Part shown: one piece after another, positions 25,720 through 36,929 of the stretch | How the letters are laid out: each line of letters begins with the position of its first letter | Numbering within the stretch: position 1 is the stretch's first letter | Origin: Impatiens glandulifera | Lineage: Eukaryota > Streptophyta > Magnoliopsida > Ericales > Balsaminaceae | NCBI RefSeq assembly: GCF_907164915.1 | Contig: NC_061865.1 | Span: forward strand, 48,891,363-48,955,362 | Direction: 5' to 3' | Length of the DNA: 64,000 bases | Notes under the pieces: generated by a model | The model's input: the letters and a program-made list of their open reading frames with translations, nothing else | Told to the model about the DNA's origin: nothing | The model's database searches: none | Made by a program: the position numbers and the translations under genes

Positions 25720-27045
25720 ATACTTTTGTAGGATCTACAACAAATATAAAGGGTCGGGGCAAAAATAAGAACATTGTCCTCTCGAAATTGACCCCGGGTT
25801 AGAAAATAACAATACAATTCTCTCCAAATGGGAAGGTGTGTTGCAACAATGACATTATATGGTCCAGTCATATTGGGATCGTGGTTCAGGACCCAACTAT
25901 GATATCACATCGCCTACTGCATTGATCAGACTTGAGCTCCACCGACAAAGAGTGTCTTTGGAAGTTGGTAACGGTAAGTTTTTAATATCTTATTTTATTA
26001 ATTTTCATTCTCTAATACATAATAATAATTAATGAATAACTTAATCCCATGTCTTTGCATAATATTTTTGAGGCATTGTCGTAACTATCAAACATTATCG
26101 ACAATAAATAATGGAACATGTTAAGGTGGTTTGGGATAAATTTCGATGTAATATCAACCAAAATCATGTTAAGGCTCAAGATAGAGATTTAGCAGCTATT
26201 CAGAGCACACATCCCGTATGAATATTCGCAAGATGATTGAAATTACATTTTGGAGCGTCACTTTCTCTAAGACAATTTCCGGGTGAATATTTAAATTCTA
26301 AATTTTATACATCCTTGTTTATAATATAACTAAGTATTAGTTGATATTTTCATAAATAGGTAATAGTTGAGCGAAATTCTAAAAACAGGAAAAATGTTCG
26401 ATTGACACATCATGCGGGGAGTGTGTCATTCTCTCAGGTGACAACAAAAATGGTAATTGTATTTATTCAAGAGTCAATAATATGTTAAGTATATCCTGAT
26501 AATTAACATTAACATTTAATCTTCTTAAGAGAGGACTACGGGTAAGACGCCATCACACATTGACATTTCCTACGAGACACGCAATAGAAAAGGAATAGGA
26601 GAGGACTTTACTCGTGTGGTGGATCTGATTTACGGGAGAAGATTGTAAGTGTACTTCATATATCACTTACTTATTGATGTTATAATTAACTAATCAATTT
26701 TTTTATTTCATTTTTAGGATGCGATGCGTCAGACGATGAAGAGAAATTCCGATAAGTCCGAATATAAGCTGACCGAGGACGTTTTTGGACAACAAGGGCA
26801 CAGTATAGTCATTAGGATGAGATCCAGAGTGAGGTCCACCCAATTTTGAGGAGATTTGGGAGGTGGAAGCCAATTGCAGCAATGGGAGCAAGAGATCGAG
26901 AAATTGTGTAGTGAATTACAAGTTGAGTGTTCGAGGAAAATAAAACATCTAGAGTCTCGATTATAAGAGAAAGCAAATGTGATACAGGAGCAAGCACTTG
27001 AGACACAAAGATAGCTGAAAAGACAAAGAGAATAATTTCATAACC
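25720..27045 (+). pseudogene. CACTA transposase remnant, right arm
   Basis: Mirror copy of the left-arm remnant, reading outward on the plus strand. Examples are 'ggaaggtgtgttgcaacaat' (25832), 'cattgatcagacttgagctc' (25920) and 'gacgtttttggacaac' (26778). It carries more in-frame stops than the left arm, for example TGA after CCCAATTT near 26848 and TAA near 26965. It is non-functional. Confidence 0.65.
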
Positions 27046-27659
27046 AGTTAACGATGTTTATGGCGATATATTATCTACTTCCACCTCTGTATCAGTTTAG
27101 TATATTATATTATTTAGAACTAGCTTTTATCTTTTAGAACTTTGAAGTGATATATGATAAATTTTTGGATGACTGTATTTTTGGATGAACTAGGATTTTG
27201 GTTTATTGATATATGAAATTTGGTATATATTTATTGTGTGTATGATTTATGAAATTGTTTTGGTTTAAATAGGTATAATCGATTTACAACCATTTTATTA
27301 AAAAAAACTGATTATCACCGAGAGCAATAAATGTCTGCTCTCGGTAATCATTTAAGAGTAGGAGGATCACCAAGAGCTAAAGAAAGACTCTCGACAATGA
27401 TTTCAGATTTTCATAGAGAGCATTGACTCTGCTCTCGGTAAAAGAATTGAATTATCACCGAAAGTGATTAGTGTTTTTGGTAATAATATTATCTTCGACG
27501 GCTCCAAATGTTCTCGGTGCTACTAATTTTTCCATTACCGACAGTCAAATTATCGTTACCTTCCGAGAGCATTTGTCGCCCACGATAAAAACCATCACAG
27601 AAGTCAATTAGGCTTTCACAGAGTTTTTTCCCTCGTTAAATGCCATTTTCTTACTAGTG

Positions 27660-29089
27660 AATGTGACAAGTTATGTGTTAGCGGAGATTGCTTAATTATT
27701 CAAAGGTAGGTAAATCGTTGAGAAATTTTCATGGGACTCAGTTATCATATTCTAATGTTTTATAAAACCTCGGTAATAGCTACTTTGTTACTTTGTGATG
27801 GATTTAAATGATGTTTAGAATGTGATTACAATTTTGAATATATGTTATGAATCACATTGTATTTGTTGTTACATCTTCTTCTGAAATAACATCTCTATAA
27901 TTATCTAATGGTCTAAAGATGCATTCTAAGTTCCATATCCAAATAAAAACAAATAAAATGTATGTTAGTAATTTGGATCATTAATTGACAAAGGATGAGC
28001 TAGGCTACTATTACCCAAAATTTTTGTTTTGTGGCATTAGATCTAACCTAAGATATGATTAGTACGAAGACTTTCTAATGCACTCAAAAGATATATATAT
28101 CTCATAGAGTAACTTATGCATTGTTAAATTAGTTAATCAGGGAATAAATCATACCAGGAATCTTAATTCACAATTTTTTGCCGAAAGCATGCACTCATTT
28201 GGATCTTGCTTTCCCATCGCAAACAAGCTCCATGGCCAAATAAACATGTTTTATCGCTATATATAACCATCTACAAAACTATGCTATAAGAGTAGCAAAG
28301 TGGAAATAATATGTGAATTACTTACAAGTTACAAGTAACTATCAATCTCTATATAGCCAAGAGTCTCTTCATAGTGTCAAATAAGCAATAATTGTTCCTG
28401 TAAACCAAAACTTATGGTATTATTAGTTCAAAATACATAAAATCAAATTCAAAAGAATTGAATGTTTATATTTACTATTTTTGTTTACTCATGTTTAGTT
28501 TGATGTTTTTGATGTGTTTTAATTAGATATTGGGGAGTAAGATTAAAATGAATAGCCGTTGTGGTATGAACAACAATATGTGACATGGATTTAAAAAGAA
28601 ACTAAATATATTTTGAAGAAATCTTTCTTCATTTTCAAGAAGCTGTAAAATGATTCCGAAATTAAGATTTAAGAAAATATTGGATTCCTTCACTTTGGAT
28701 CATCAAACGCTCTCGATTTCACAATTAATTGATCATTTCTTGAATGATATGATCAAATTCCTACAATTCTCTCTTTCCACAACAAAAATTTGTATTAGAA
28801 AAATAACTCGGATACATATAAATAATAACTAAAATAGTTTAGGCATGTGCAAGATTTAGAGCCTTCCACAAATTAAAATGAAGGATGAAAGAAATGGGGA
28901 GTCTCTTATATGTTTATCTCTTTAAATGTTATGTATATATGATTAGACGTTACAAATAAATACTATTAAATAGGCAATTGAAAATCTTATTCTCAATCAA
29001 CATCAATACCATATATTCCATATATTCTCAATCATAATTAATACCATATAAAACTAATAATATATTAGTCATAATATCATTATATTTGA
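27660..29089. other. intergenic
   Basis: AT-rich. A 60-aa ORF at 28650-28832 has no recognisable features, and no gene is supported. Confidence 0.45.
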
Positions 29090-30276
29090 GTGACTAGGAG
29101 GTGTTTGATTCGTATCTTATATTTTGTCGAAAAATTTAGTATAAAAAAATTCATATATTTATCTTACTTGATTTTGGTATACTTTTATTTCGGAATACAA
29201 AAAATTCATACATTACCTTACCATGATTTCAGTATACTTTAATTTCGGTACGGTATCGATATTATATCTTTGATACCTAAAAAACATATATACTTAAAAA
29301 AAAAACAATGTAATTACTACATAAACGTTACACAAAACTAAAAAAAAAAAGATATTTATCATAAACTAAAATATTCATTTTAAAATTTAACATTGGTAAA
29401 AACTAACAAATGTTAAAATTAAAGTTAGTTAAAAAAATTGGAGTTAACAAAAATAAACATAAATATAGTCTTCAAGTTAGACTAAAGTGAAGGCGAGAGA
29501 GTAAAATTTATAATGGTCTTTAATCATATTTGTCCCTGCAAATTTGTTTTATAAATTGATTATACATAAATTAAAGTTAAATAATAATATTAATAATAAA
29601 TGTTAGTTAATTTAGACTTAATTAATTAAAAAAAAATTACTCTTTCATTTTTTTTTTCAATTTTCTTAAACAATCCAAGTTAATCATCTGTAGGATATTT
29701 TGATAAGTTCAGTTCTTTTCCTTTTAGACAATCATTTGTGCAAACCAATGTTTTCACCATTTTAGAACTCAAACTGCTCTTAAAAATATTCACTATCCTT
29801 TTACCCAAACTTAAAACAGACTCACTAACAACCGTTAATGACTAGATTACAAAATTATCTTTGACAATAATTGAAAGGATTGGATACCAAATTTGACTTT
29901 CTTTCCACGACTTGAAGAGATTGAAAGTTTGGTTGAATCTTTTTTCAATCTTATCGATAAGATAAAGATTACATATATTGAATAATATTTCAGTATAACT
30001 ATATTTTAATATTATTTAAAAATTATATTTATATTATTAAATTAATATCAAATCTATTTAATTATTTCCTTATGAATATATAATATTTATTTATAGATAC
30101 TATTTCGGTATTTCTCGATATACCTAAATTTTAAAAATCTCATACCTATACCGTACCAATAATTTCGGTATCAGTATCATACCTTATTTCGGTATACCTT
30201 AAAAATCGAGATTTTCAATATATTACGGTACAATATTTTCGATATACTTATAATATTGATAATTTTTTCCACCCTA
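29090..30276 (-). mobile_element. degenerate hAT element
   Basis: The right end reads 'ttttttccaccctag', the inverse of the TAGGGTGGAAA-type terminus common in plant hAT elements. A weaker CTAGGAGGTG lies near 29092. Both subterminal regions are full of 'cggtata/taccg' phrases. A minus-strand transposase C-terminus lies between them. The left limit is uncertain, and no clean 8-bp target duplication was found. Confidence 0.55.
29670..29925 (-). pseudogene. hAT transposase C-terminal dimerisation domain remnant
   Basis: One minus-strand frame gives a run beginning FKSWKESQIWYPILSIIVKD, a stop codon, then LTVVSESVLSLGKRI, further a SSLSSKMVKTLVCTNDCLK segment, and NLSKYPTDD. This is the order of the hAT C-terminal domain: W..N...YPILS, P(L/I)(T/S)(T/V)VASES.FS.GGR, SSL.P..VE.L.C..DWL. 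The stop replaces the expected proline codon region, and the upstream transposase is not recoverable. Confidence 0.75.
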
Positions 30277-30770
30277 GTTATGATCCTTTTAAATTAAAGA
30301 GTTTTTAATCTTTAATCTAATTTAAACCTTTGAATTTCTTAGTTAAATAGTTTAAGTATAAACTATAATATGAATTTAATAAGTACAATTTAATAGTGAA
30401 ATTCAATAAAAGTAACTAAAATAAAATATCATATAATCAAAACAATTAATAAAGTTGTCTCTTTAACTACTTTTGCAACTTGTGTACGGTAACGATCCAC
30501 CTTTTATCTTTCCAATTTATAATATATTTTAAATTTTGAGCCTTTTATTTTATAAAATTTATCTAAGGATCCATCACAAAAGTTTTAAATAAATAATTAT
30601 TTTAGATATAAAGTTCGTATCGATCTAACTTAAAAGATAATCAATTTCGGACAATAAATTCAAAATATACAATATAAATTAATATATTAGTAAATATGTT
30701 AAATTATACTAAATTAATATATTAGTAAATATGTTAAATTATACTAAATTAACAACCTTATTCTTATTTG
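30277..30770. other. intergenic with a tandem duplication
   Basis: 30682-30757 is two copies of a 38-bp unit ('aatatattagtaaatatgtt'). Otherwise AT-rich with no gene. Confidence 0.6.
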
Positions 30771-30799
30771 TTTTATAGATATTTGAGCATATATATATA

Positions 30800-31045
30800 T
30801 ATATATATATATAAACCGAAAAACCGACGGTTGACCGTCTCGGGCAGAGCGCTCAAGGCAAGGTCAATGGACCAGCCAGCGGCACAATCAACATGGATAG
30901 GACCCAGGCCTAGCCTAGACCTAGGCCTAGACATACGCGGAAGCCAACGACCGATCCATGCATGGACGCGACACAACAACCTAGGCCCATGCAAACGCCT
31001 AGACACGTTCTAGGGCTATTCTTCATGTTCTTCCCTAGTTCTTCG
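30800..31045. other. GC-rich island of unknown origin
   Basis: Markedly GC-rich relative to surroundings, with internal palindromic phrases ('cctaggcctagac', 'ctagacctaggcct'). ORFs on both strands cross it, but they run into a (TA)n tract and show no conserved motif. It may be untranslated sequence of an old retroelement, continuing after the hAT insertion at 31337-31740. Function unknown. Confidence 0.35.
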
Positions 31046-31336
31046 TAGGGCCGTCTTGAGTAAGGTAACCAATGCGTTGCATAGGGTCCCCACATTTATA
31101 GGGCCCCATTTTTTTAATATTAATAATATTATATTATTAATATTATTTCCTCCTCTCTTTTCTCCTTCAATATTATATATATATTATAAAAACAACTTTT
31201 TAATCTTCTTTTTAGTGTCCATATTATAATATATTAATTATTTATATTTTATTTTATATTATTAAAAAAAATTACTATTTTAGGGACCCCAAAAATTAAA
31301 TTTGCATAGGGCCCCAAATTCTCCGGACCGGACCTA
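31046..31336. mobile_element. hAT-type MITE with perfect 8-bp target duplication
   Basis: Flanked by identical 8-bp repeats GTTCTTCG (31038-31045 and 31337-31344), the hAT target-duplication length. The termini form an imperfect inverted repeat: TAGGGCCGTCTTGAG at the left, and TAGGTCCGGTCCGGAG as the reverse complement of the right. The inner subterminal 'ttgcatagggtcccc' and 'ttgcatagggccccaaa' are typical of this plant hAT family. The 291-bp interior is AT-rich and non-coding, so the element is non-autonomous. Confidence 0.85.
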
Positions 31337-31344
31337 GTTCTTCG

Positions 31345-32100
31345 TGAGACAAAAACATCTAGTCTTTAGTTTCCTTTGATTTTAGAAATCGACGATATCC
31401 CCTACGATACTTTTCCAAATCAAGCCTCGAAAGAAATTACATGGTCGGGGGATTAAAGGAATTTAATTATGAGAGGAGTTCGAATTAAATAAGCTCAAAA
31501 TTTTTTATTTTATTTTCAAAAATTGAGCGACTAGGGTTGAAATTCGATCAAACCCTCCTTCCAATAGTTTAAATAAACTGAGGTCACGACTACATTTTCA
31601 GCATCCAACAGTGTGGCTTAGTATTTGACCGAGGATGCTAGCCACACGATTGTATTTTCGATCCACGACCGTTGAATTTAGCCATCCAGACTCGCGAGTC
31701 GCGCCTGACTGACTCGATGACCACATACCTAACCCGTTTTCTCACTAGGCTTTGTTTGTTTGATTTATTTTGTATTTATTTTGCTAATTTTTTTGTTTGC
31801 ATGCCTATGATTATTTTCTAAAAATCTAAAATTTATAAAATAACTGAAAATAATATTTTCAACAAAAACCAAAAAATTAGTTTCGTTAAGGGTTTGTTGC
31901 ATTTGTAATATGTACTCATTTTCCTTTTTTATCGTAATTTTCATTTAATATATATTGAGGAATGAGAAAATGTAGTGGTTGTAAACTATATAGGAAAAAA
32001 TAGAGTATGTTTCTCAGTCACCAAATAAGCTTTAATAAAACAATGAGAATAGAATAGACTAGAGAAAGTTTCTACAAACATACATGATCTCTATTTTTTA
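31345..32100. other. intergenic or retroelement-like untranslated sequence
   Basis: 31345-31740 is moderately GC-rich and continues the island at 30800. 31741-32100 is AT-rich. No ORF is supported. Confidence 0.35.
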
Positions 32101-32109
32101 CAATTTAAG

Positions 32110-32530
32110 AAGGAATCAAACTTGGATGATATTCTGAAATATGGACATACTTATATTGGATCCAACTAGTTGAAGCAGGAAAGATGGTCTGAAGAATTGA
32201 ACATTTTAATCAAACCAAAGGAAACAACCCGGATGTGGTTTATGCTTTGGAACATCCCAATACAAACCATTATACATGGACTAAATTACAGAAGGAGAAG
32301 AGCAATTTACCTTTGCTAGAATAAGCACTAAAGTACATCCTCGAAGTACGTTGCTCTGCCAAAGAACATGACAGTAGTTGACAAGAAAGGAAAGTCTACA
32401 GTCATGGAAATCTCATATGAATGTCACACATATGTACTTTCTGCAATACTTTCCAACATTCTAGCACTAAATGTCCAAAAGCAATTGAGGAAGAACATTA
32501 AATTCTGAAAGCCCAAAAAGAAGAAAAAAA
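32110..32530 (+). pseudogene. LINE ORF1 (DUF4283 / zinc-knuckle) remnant
   Basis: Frameshifted pieces in the right order for plant LINE ORF1: KPLYMD, stop, ITEGEEQFTFARISTKVHPR, then in another frame VVDKKGKSTVMEISYEC, then in a third frame TFCNTFQHSSTKCPKAIEE. These correspond to the 'PLYVD..T....RL.FARVC.EV' end of DUF4283, the 'V.YEW.P..C' strand and the C..F.H....CP knuckle. About four frame breaks and stops show it is long dead. Lys/Glu-rich sequence to about 32870 may be the ORF1 tail. No endonuclease or reverse transcriptase follows. Confidence 0.7.
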
Positions 32531-33495
32531 AAACAGAAAAATGAAGTAGAATAATCAAGGATCAAAGATCATATTGGGAAGTTAAAGCCAATTAGCAAGG
32601 AAAAATGTAAAGGGATAAATCAAGGAAGAATCAGAGAAAAAAAGAAAGCAATGATGTAGATGAATAAATTAAGGTAGAATGAAATAATGAAGAAATTGAT
32701 GAAACATGGATGTTGAAGATAAACCTAAAGATAAGAAAGAGGAAGAGGAAAAAATGAAAGTAAAGATATAATAGAGGAGAAAAGCGAAGAGGAAATTAAG
32801 GTTGTTGATCCTCAAACACGTAAAACTGAAGAAGAGAAAAACAGTGACAAAAGCCTGAAATCCTGAAGAAAATACATTTTATCATATTAGTACGAGTTTA
32901 TACAGAGGAAGATTAAGCAATGGGAGTACATATGCATCATCATCTACTTCAATTCAATCTCCCTTCATTAAGAACGAGAGAGGAAGAGACGTGGAAGAAG
33001 ACAATATGGTCAAAAAGGCGGACATGGAGACAACACAGGTTGTGATAGATAGATTATAGTCTTTGTTCATTATAATCTGTGTTTGTAATGTGGTTTACTG
33101 CTATCATTCAGAAATTTTTGGGTTATTTGTTTGTCATCTTACAATAAAAAACTAGGATTTATATATTTTTGATTATTGATCCCCACTTTTTGGATTTTTT
33201 AATGAAATTGTGTTAAACCGTTTTTAAAAAAAAAAACTTCCATATAAAAATCCAAAAAAGAATAAAATTGATTTTATTGCATTCAAAAGATTATTTGAAA
33301 GTCATGAAAATTTGTTTCTTTCATTTTTCAAACTATATGGTTATTTTCCTCATCATTTGGACCTTTCCACATATTTACACTTGTTTATACTTTTGCTTTT
33401 TTATGATGCATGCTTGTTTTTACATCTATACGGTTGATGATGATTGTTTTTTTTATTACATTCATACTCTTGATGATGGACGTTTGTTTTTGTAA
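32531..33495. other. LINE tail and intergenic sequence
   Basis: A/G-rich sequence to 32870 fits the ORF1 3' part. After that no feature. The ORF at 33268-33495 is low-complexity and aromatic-rich with no motif. Confidence 0.35.
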
Positions 33496-33499
33496 TGCC

Positions 33500-35520
33500 A
33501 AAAATTGGCCAATTCGAAAAAAGAAGGGAGGTTCTCAACTCGATAGTCTCCACCCCATAATTTACTTTACTCTTGAGAGAAGCTAAAATGATATGCGTTA
33601 CTAGAGTATATCTAAAATTGTCGATTGGACTAACATTGACTTTTTTAGAGTCGTCACCCAATTTATTTAAAGTCTCTACTCGAAATCCTTGGCCATATTT
33701 TAAAAATGTGACTTTTACATTTATTTTATTAATTTATTATTTTAATATTTCTAATCATGCATCTATAAATTCATTATGACCTAGACATGTTATTAATCAT
33801 GCATCTAGGTTTAGTCATAGTTCACAAAAAATAAATATTCCAATAGAAGTCTAGTACCTATTGTACATGTTTTTCTCATCCTATCTCGTTTTCGAAAAGA
33901 ATTTTCTTTTTCGGAAGAATCTTTCCTATTAGTTAGCTCCCATTCGAATGCTCCGTCTTTAAGAGTGGTTTGTGGAATCCAAAATTAGTCGGTCTCATGC
34001 CTTACATATCCTTTCGAGTGCTACGCCTACGGAGGGGACGCGACAAAGGACTTAAATGATAGACTCGGTCTGTGCATTGTTTTAAGAAAACATTTTTCTA
34101 CAGATGTTATGTTAGAACCCCTTGGCTTACATTTTTTTCGAATCTCATAAAAACTAGAAAATAAGACTATTCTTTCGGAACTTGTCATATCTTAGAGATG
34201 ATGAATTAAAATAGAGTAAGTTGGTCCGGTCCGTACATGTTTTAAATTAGTACGTGTTCAGACGTAATAAACTAATTGTTTTAAAGAGTCGCCACTTTAG
34301 CTTAATTAATAAAGAAACTAAAGGAAAGAAAATCAAAGATTTATTTTTATGGATTCGGTGCTTGGTTACGCATTAGGAAAGGATGTACGACGATATATCC
34401 TATGCGCTTGTCTTAATGGACAATCTCTATTCGAACGTAATTGATCATAGTTTGTTTGAGATGATTTTTACACATGCGTTTTGAGTTCAGAACTCTTTTA
34501 CTCTTGTGATTATCTTAACATGTGTCTAATCTAATGGGTTATCCCTATTCCCTTATTAGAGATGACTCTAAGTGTAAATTAGGTTTAGACGAGATTGAGA
34601 TAACAGAGCCACGAACGTGTCTAGATCATTAGAAGAACACAATTTTTAAGTGAAAAATCCACATGTTGTTTGCTTGGGATTCAGACCATGGATCCTAGTA
34701 AAAAATGAGTACACAAGTTTTGGAAAATTCGCATTGAAAATTTTAAGGTATTGGAGCCTTGTTTATGATACGACAAAAGTCATGTATTTTTACAAAAGTG
34801 TTTAAAATTTTCTGAATTTTTTTTATGCATGTCAAGAATAATTTTAAGAGCACGCTGCACTCGAGTTTAGAATTTTTAGAGTTGTAAAACTCCATATATG
34901 ACACTACGAAAAAAGAGTATTTTTTCAAACGTGCCCAAAAATTCTGAAATTTTTTGTGGAAGTCAAAAATAATTTTGTAGACCTGTTGTAAATTATCATA
35001 ATTTTTGGACTTATGGAATTCGTTATATAAATTTTTCAAAGATAAGTTATTTTCCAAATAGGTCTTAAAAATTATAAGAAAATAATATTTGACCATCCTG
35101 TATTTTTTTAGTTTTTCTAAATAAACTCTAAAATAATTTAGAGGTCAATTCTATGAAAAAAGATTGTTTGGTGTAAAATGAAACCAAATAAGTCTTTTAA
35201 AAATTTGAAATTTGAACTTTAAGTTCAAAATTGAACCTTAATGAAATGTAGTGGCTGATTTGAATGTAAAAGAATAGTCCAGGGTTGAAATAACTTTTAA
35301 TTATTTGAAATAATTTAAAATTTGAAGTTCGTGATCAAAATTGGACATTGAAAGAGTTTATAGGCCAATTTAGACGTAGGTAGAAAGTCTAGGGCTTTAA
35401 TAATTATGAATTAATTCAATTAATACGAATTATAAGATTTTGGTGGATTTTAAATGTTCTGAAAGATGGAGGATCTAAACGTAAGTCGATTAAAAGTTTA
35501 GGGACCTGAAGAATCGAAAA
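33500..35520. repeat. retrotransposon-like non-coding sequence (LTR/UTR relic)
   Basis: Contains two copies of a 'gagtcg(t/c)cac' phrase (33649 and 34287). The second is followed by 'ttaattaataaagaaacta' and 'ggttacgcattaggaaagga', wording typical of LTR or leader regions of Ty3/gypsy Tat/Ogre-type elements. No gag or pol is present. The 117-aa ORF at 34743-35096 lies across an internal repeat and is not credible as a gene. Confidence 0.4.
34770..35045. repeat. imperfect tandem repeat, about 135-bp unit
   Basis: Two diverged units share 'aaaattctgaaatttttt', 'gtcaa-aataattttg' and 'gaattt-tagagttgtaaaactcc'-type phrases. Confidence 0.55.
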
Positions 35521-35690
35521 AATAGAAAAGAACGATTTGATTTTCATCGCCCTCAAAATCATCTCTTCTTCGTCGTGATGGGGAAAGAAAAATGGGACAA
35601 ATGATTAAATATATAACCCGCAAACACACCTAACCATTTAATCGAGCCATTTTATTGTCTCTGGACGCTAGGCTAGAAGAAAGGATATAG

Positions 35691-35831
35691 AGACGTGCTT
35701 TGTTTCGATATTGGAAATGCCTATCTGAAGAACCATTTACATGCGGTTGGTCTTCGACTCAAGCTTGGATCGTTTACCTTCACAAGATTCTCTATTGCAC
35801 AAAGCCTCATGATCTTGAGTTTGTTAGAAAG
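35691..35831 (+). other. orphan exon-like coding segment
   Basis: An AG at 35689-35690 is followed by 47 open codons with ordinary coding composition, and then the donor GTGAGC at 35832. The peptide is rich in Trp/Cys/Tyr (RALFRYWKCLSEEPF, CGWSSTQAWIVYLHKIL, CTKPHDLEFVRK). I do not recognise it. No continuation is found on either side, and a dispersed repeat (35600-35650) lies immediately upstream. It looks like an exon captured or left behind from another gene. Confidence 0.35.
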
Positions 35832-36227
35832 GTGAGCCAATTAACTACAACAACTTTCAAATTGTTGTAAGTTTAGATCTTACATGTCTTGTACCCGAAT
35901 TTCGAGGTTATTATGAAGATGTAATTTTGTCTCTGCATTTTTCGATGGAACGTTGTTAACCCTAAATTGGACATATTGTCTTAGGGACACGACTTAGTAT
36001 GGATTATAGGTCGAATCCGTGAACACTGATTTCGTGTCTTTTGAAAAGACAACTCAAAGACATTAGATATAAATATCTATTTTTAACCTCTAACAAATTT
36101 TTAAAAAATAATTAAAAAAATGTTTGTACAAATAGACAACATTTAGATAAAATAAAATTATTTATTTATTTTTGGCTAGAAACAAACAAGGTCTAATACT
36201 TATTTGTAGAACCTCATCGTCGGTCTT

Positions 36228-36350
36228 CTGAGCGACGTCCGGCTGCCATTTCCAATCCTCCGTTCAACTCCACCGACCGGCTGCCATTTTCAGTCATCCG
36301 TTCAACTCCACCGACTGGCTGCCATTTTCAGTCCTCCGTTCAAGTCCAAC
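36228..36350. repeat. minisatellite, three units of about 43 bp
   Basis: Three copies of 'ccggctgccattttcagtc' plus 'tccgttcaactccaccgac', immediately upstream of the ATG at 36380. Confidence 0.85.
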
Positions 36351-36379
36351 GACCTGCTCTGTACTTGATTCTGTTACAA

Positions 36380-36463
36380 ATGGCCACAAAAATAAGCATG
36401 AGCTTCAGAACCGGAATCGTCGGCCTTCCTAACTTCGGAAAATCAACTCTCTTCAATGCCCTT
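36380..36463 (+). pseudogene. first exon of a YchF/Obg-type GTPase (isolated)
   Basis: The 28 codons contain MSFRTGIVGLPNFGKSTLFN, the N-terminal G1/P-loop signature of the YchF subfamily of Obg-related ATPases/GTPases (usually GIVGLPNVGKSTLFNA), with Phe in place of Val. A perfect donor GTAAGT follows. No further YchF exon (G2-G4 motifs, TGS domain) occurs downstream. Instead the methyltransferase gene follows on the same strand. A good pyrimidine-rich acceptor lies at 36923-36924. Splicing to it would make this exon the 5' leader of the methyltransferase mRNA, with an upstream ORF whose TGA (36931) overlaps the methyltransferase ATG (36930). That splicing is inference. Confidence 0.7.
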
Positions 36464-36929
36464 GTAAGTTCATCTTCCATCACTCTCTTTAGCCTAACCC
36501 ATTATGCGTATTTCTAGAATAACACCTCGATGCTTCTTGGAGTTGAGTTATAATAGCATCATTAATTGAGTTTTTTCTCGCTAGATAGATTGCAAATAAA
36601 GTGTATGAAATTGCTGAAATTATTATCTAATTAGTCAAAGTAGTTAGGTACAATTCTCCATTTCGATTCTTTACGATTTTATTTGCTCACTATCATCTTC
36701 CAGGATGATTTCTAATGGAGAAATTTCATCACTCAATCAAATGAACATCTGTTTTGAGAACATAAACAAAGTTTTAGTTTTTTTTAACGGTTTAATAATC
36801 AAAACAAGACAAACCCTAGTTTCGATTGAAAGATGACAAACAAATGACTCAAAAGTTTCTGAATGGTAGCAACAAACAAATGATAACAAATGGACATCAA
36901 GCAACGTTTCCTTTCCACCACCAGCCACA

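Larger units (their letters stand above)
23592..27659. mobile_element. palindromic (fold-back) CACTA transposon
   Basis: Starts CACTAGTAA and ends TTACTAGTG, the CACTA (En/Spm) terminal signature. Flanking triplets are TAT and AAT, so the 3-bp target duplication is imperfect. The subterminal 350 bp at each end carry many copies of CTCTCGG/CCGAGAG, as expected for transposase-binding repeats. The two halves are inverted copies of each other over nearly the whole length. They fold about a short loop near 25579-25595, between 'gggtgactc' and 'gactcaccc'. Each arm therefore holds the same transposase remnant facing outward from the centre. The arms differ by point changes and small indels, so the inversion is not recent. 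Transcription through it would give a hairpin of about 2 kb per arm. Confidence 0.9.

Noticed and set aside
34743..35096. 117-aa ORF on the minus strand
   Set aside because: It lies over an imperfect tandem repeat in retroelement-like non-coding DNA, with no motif and Lys/Asn/Phe-biased AT-rich composition.
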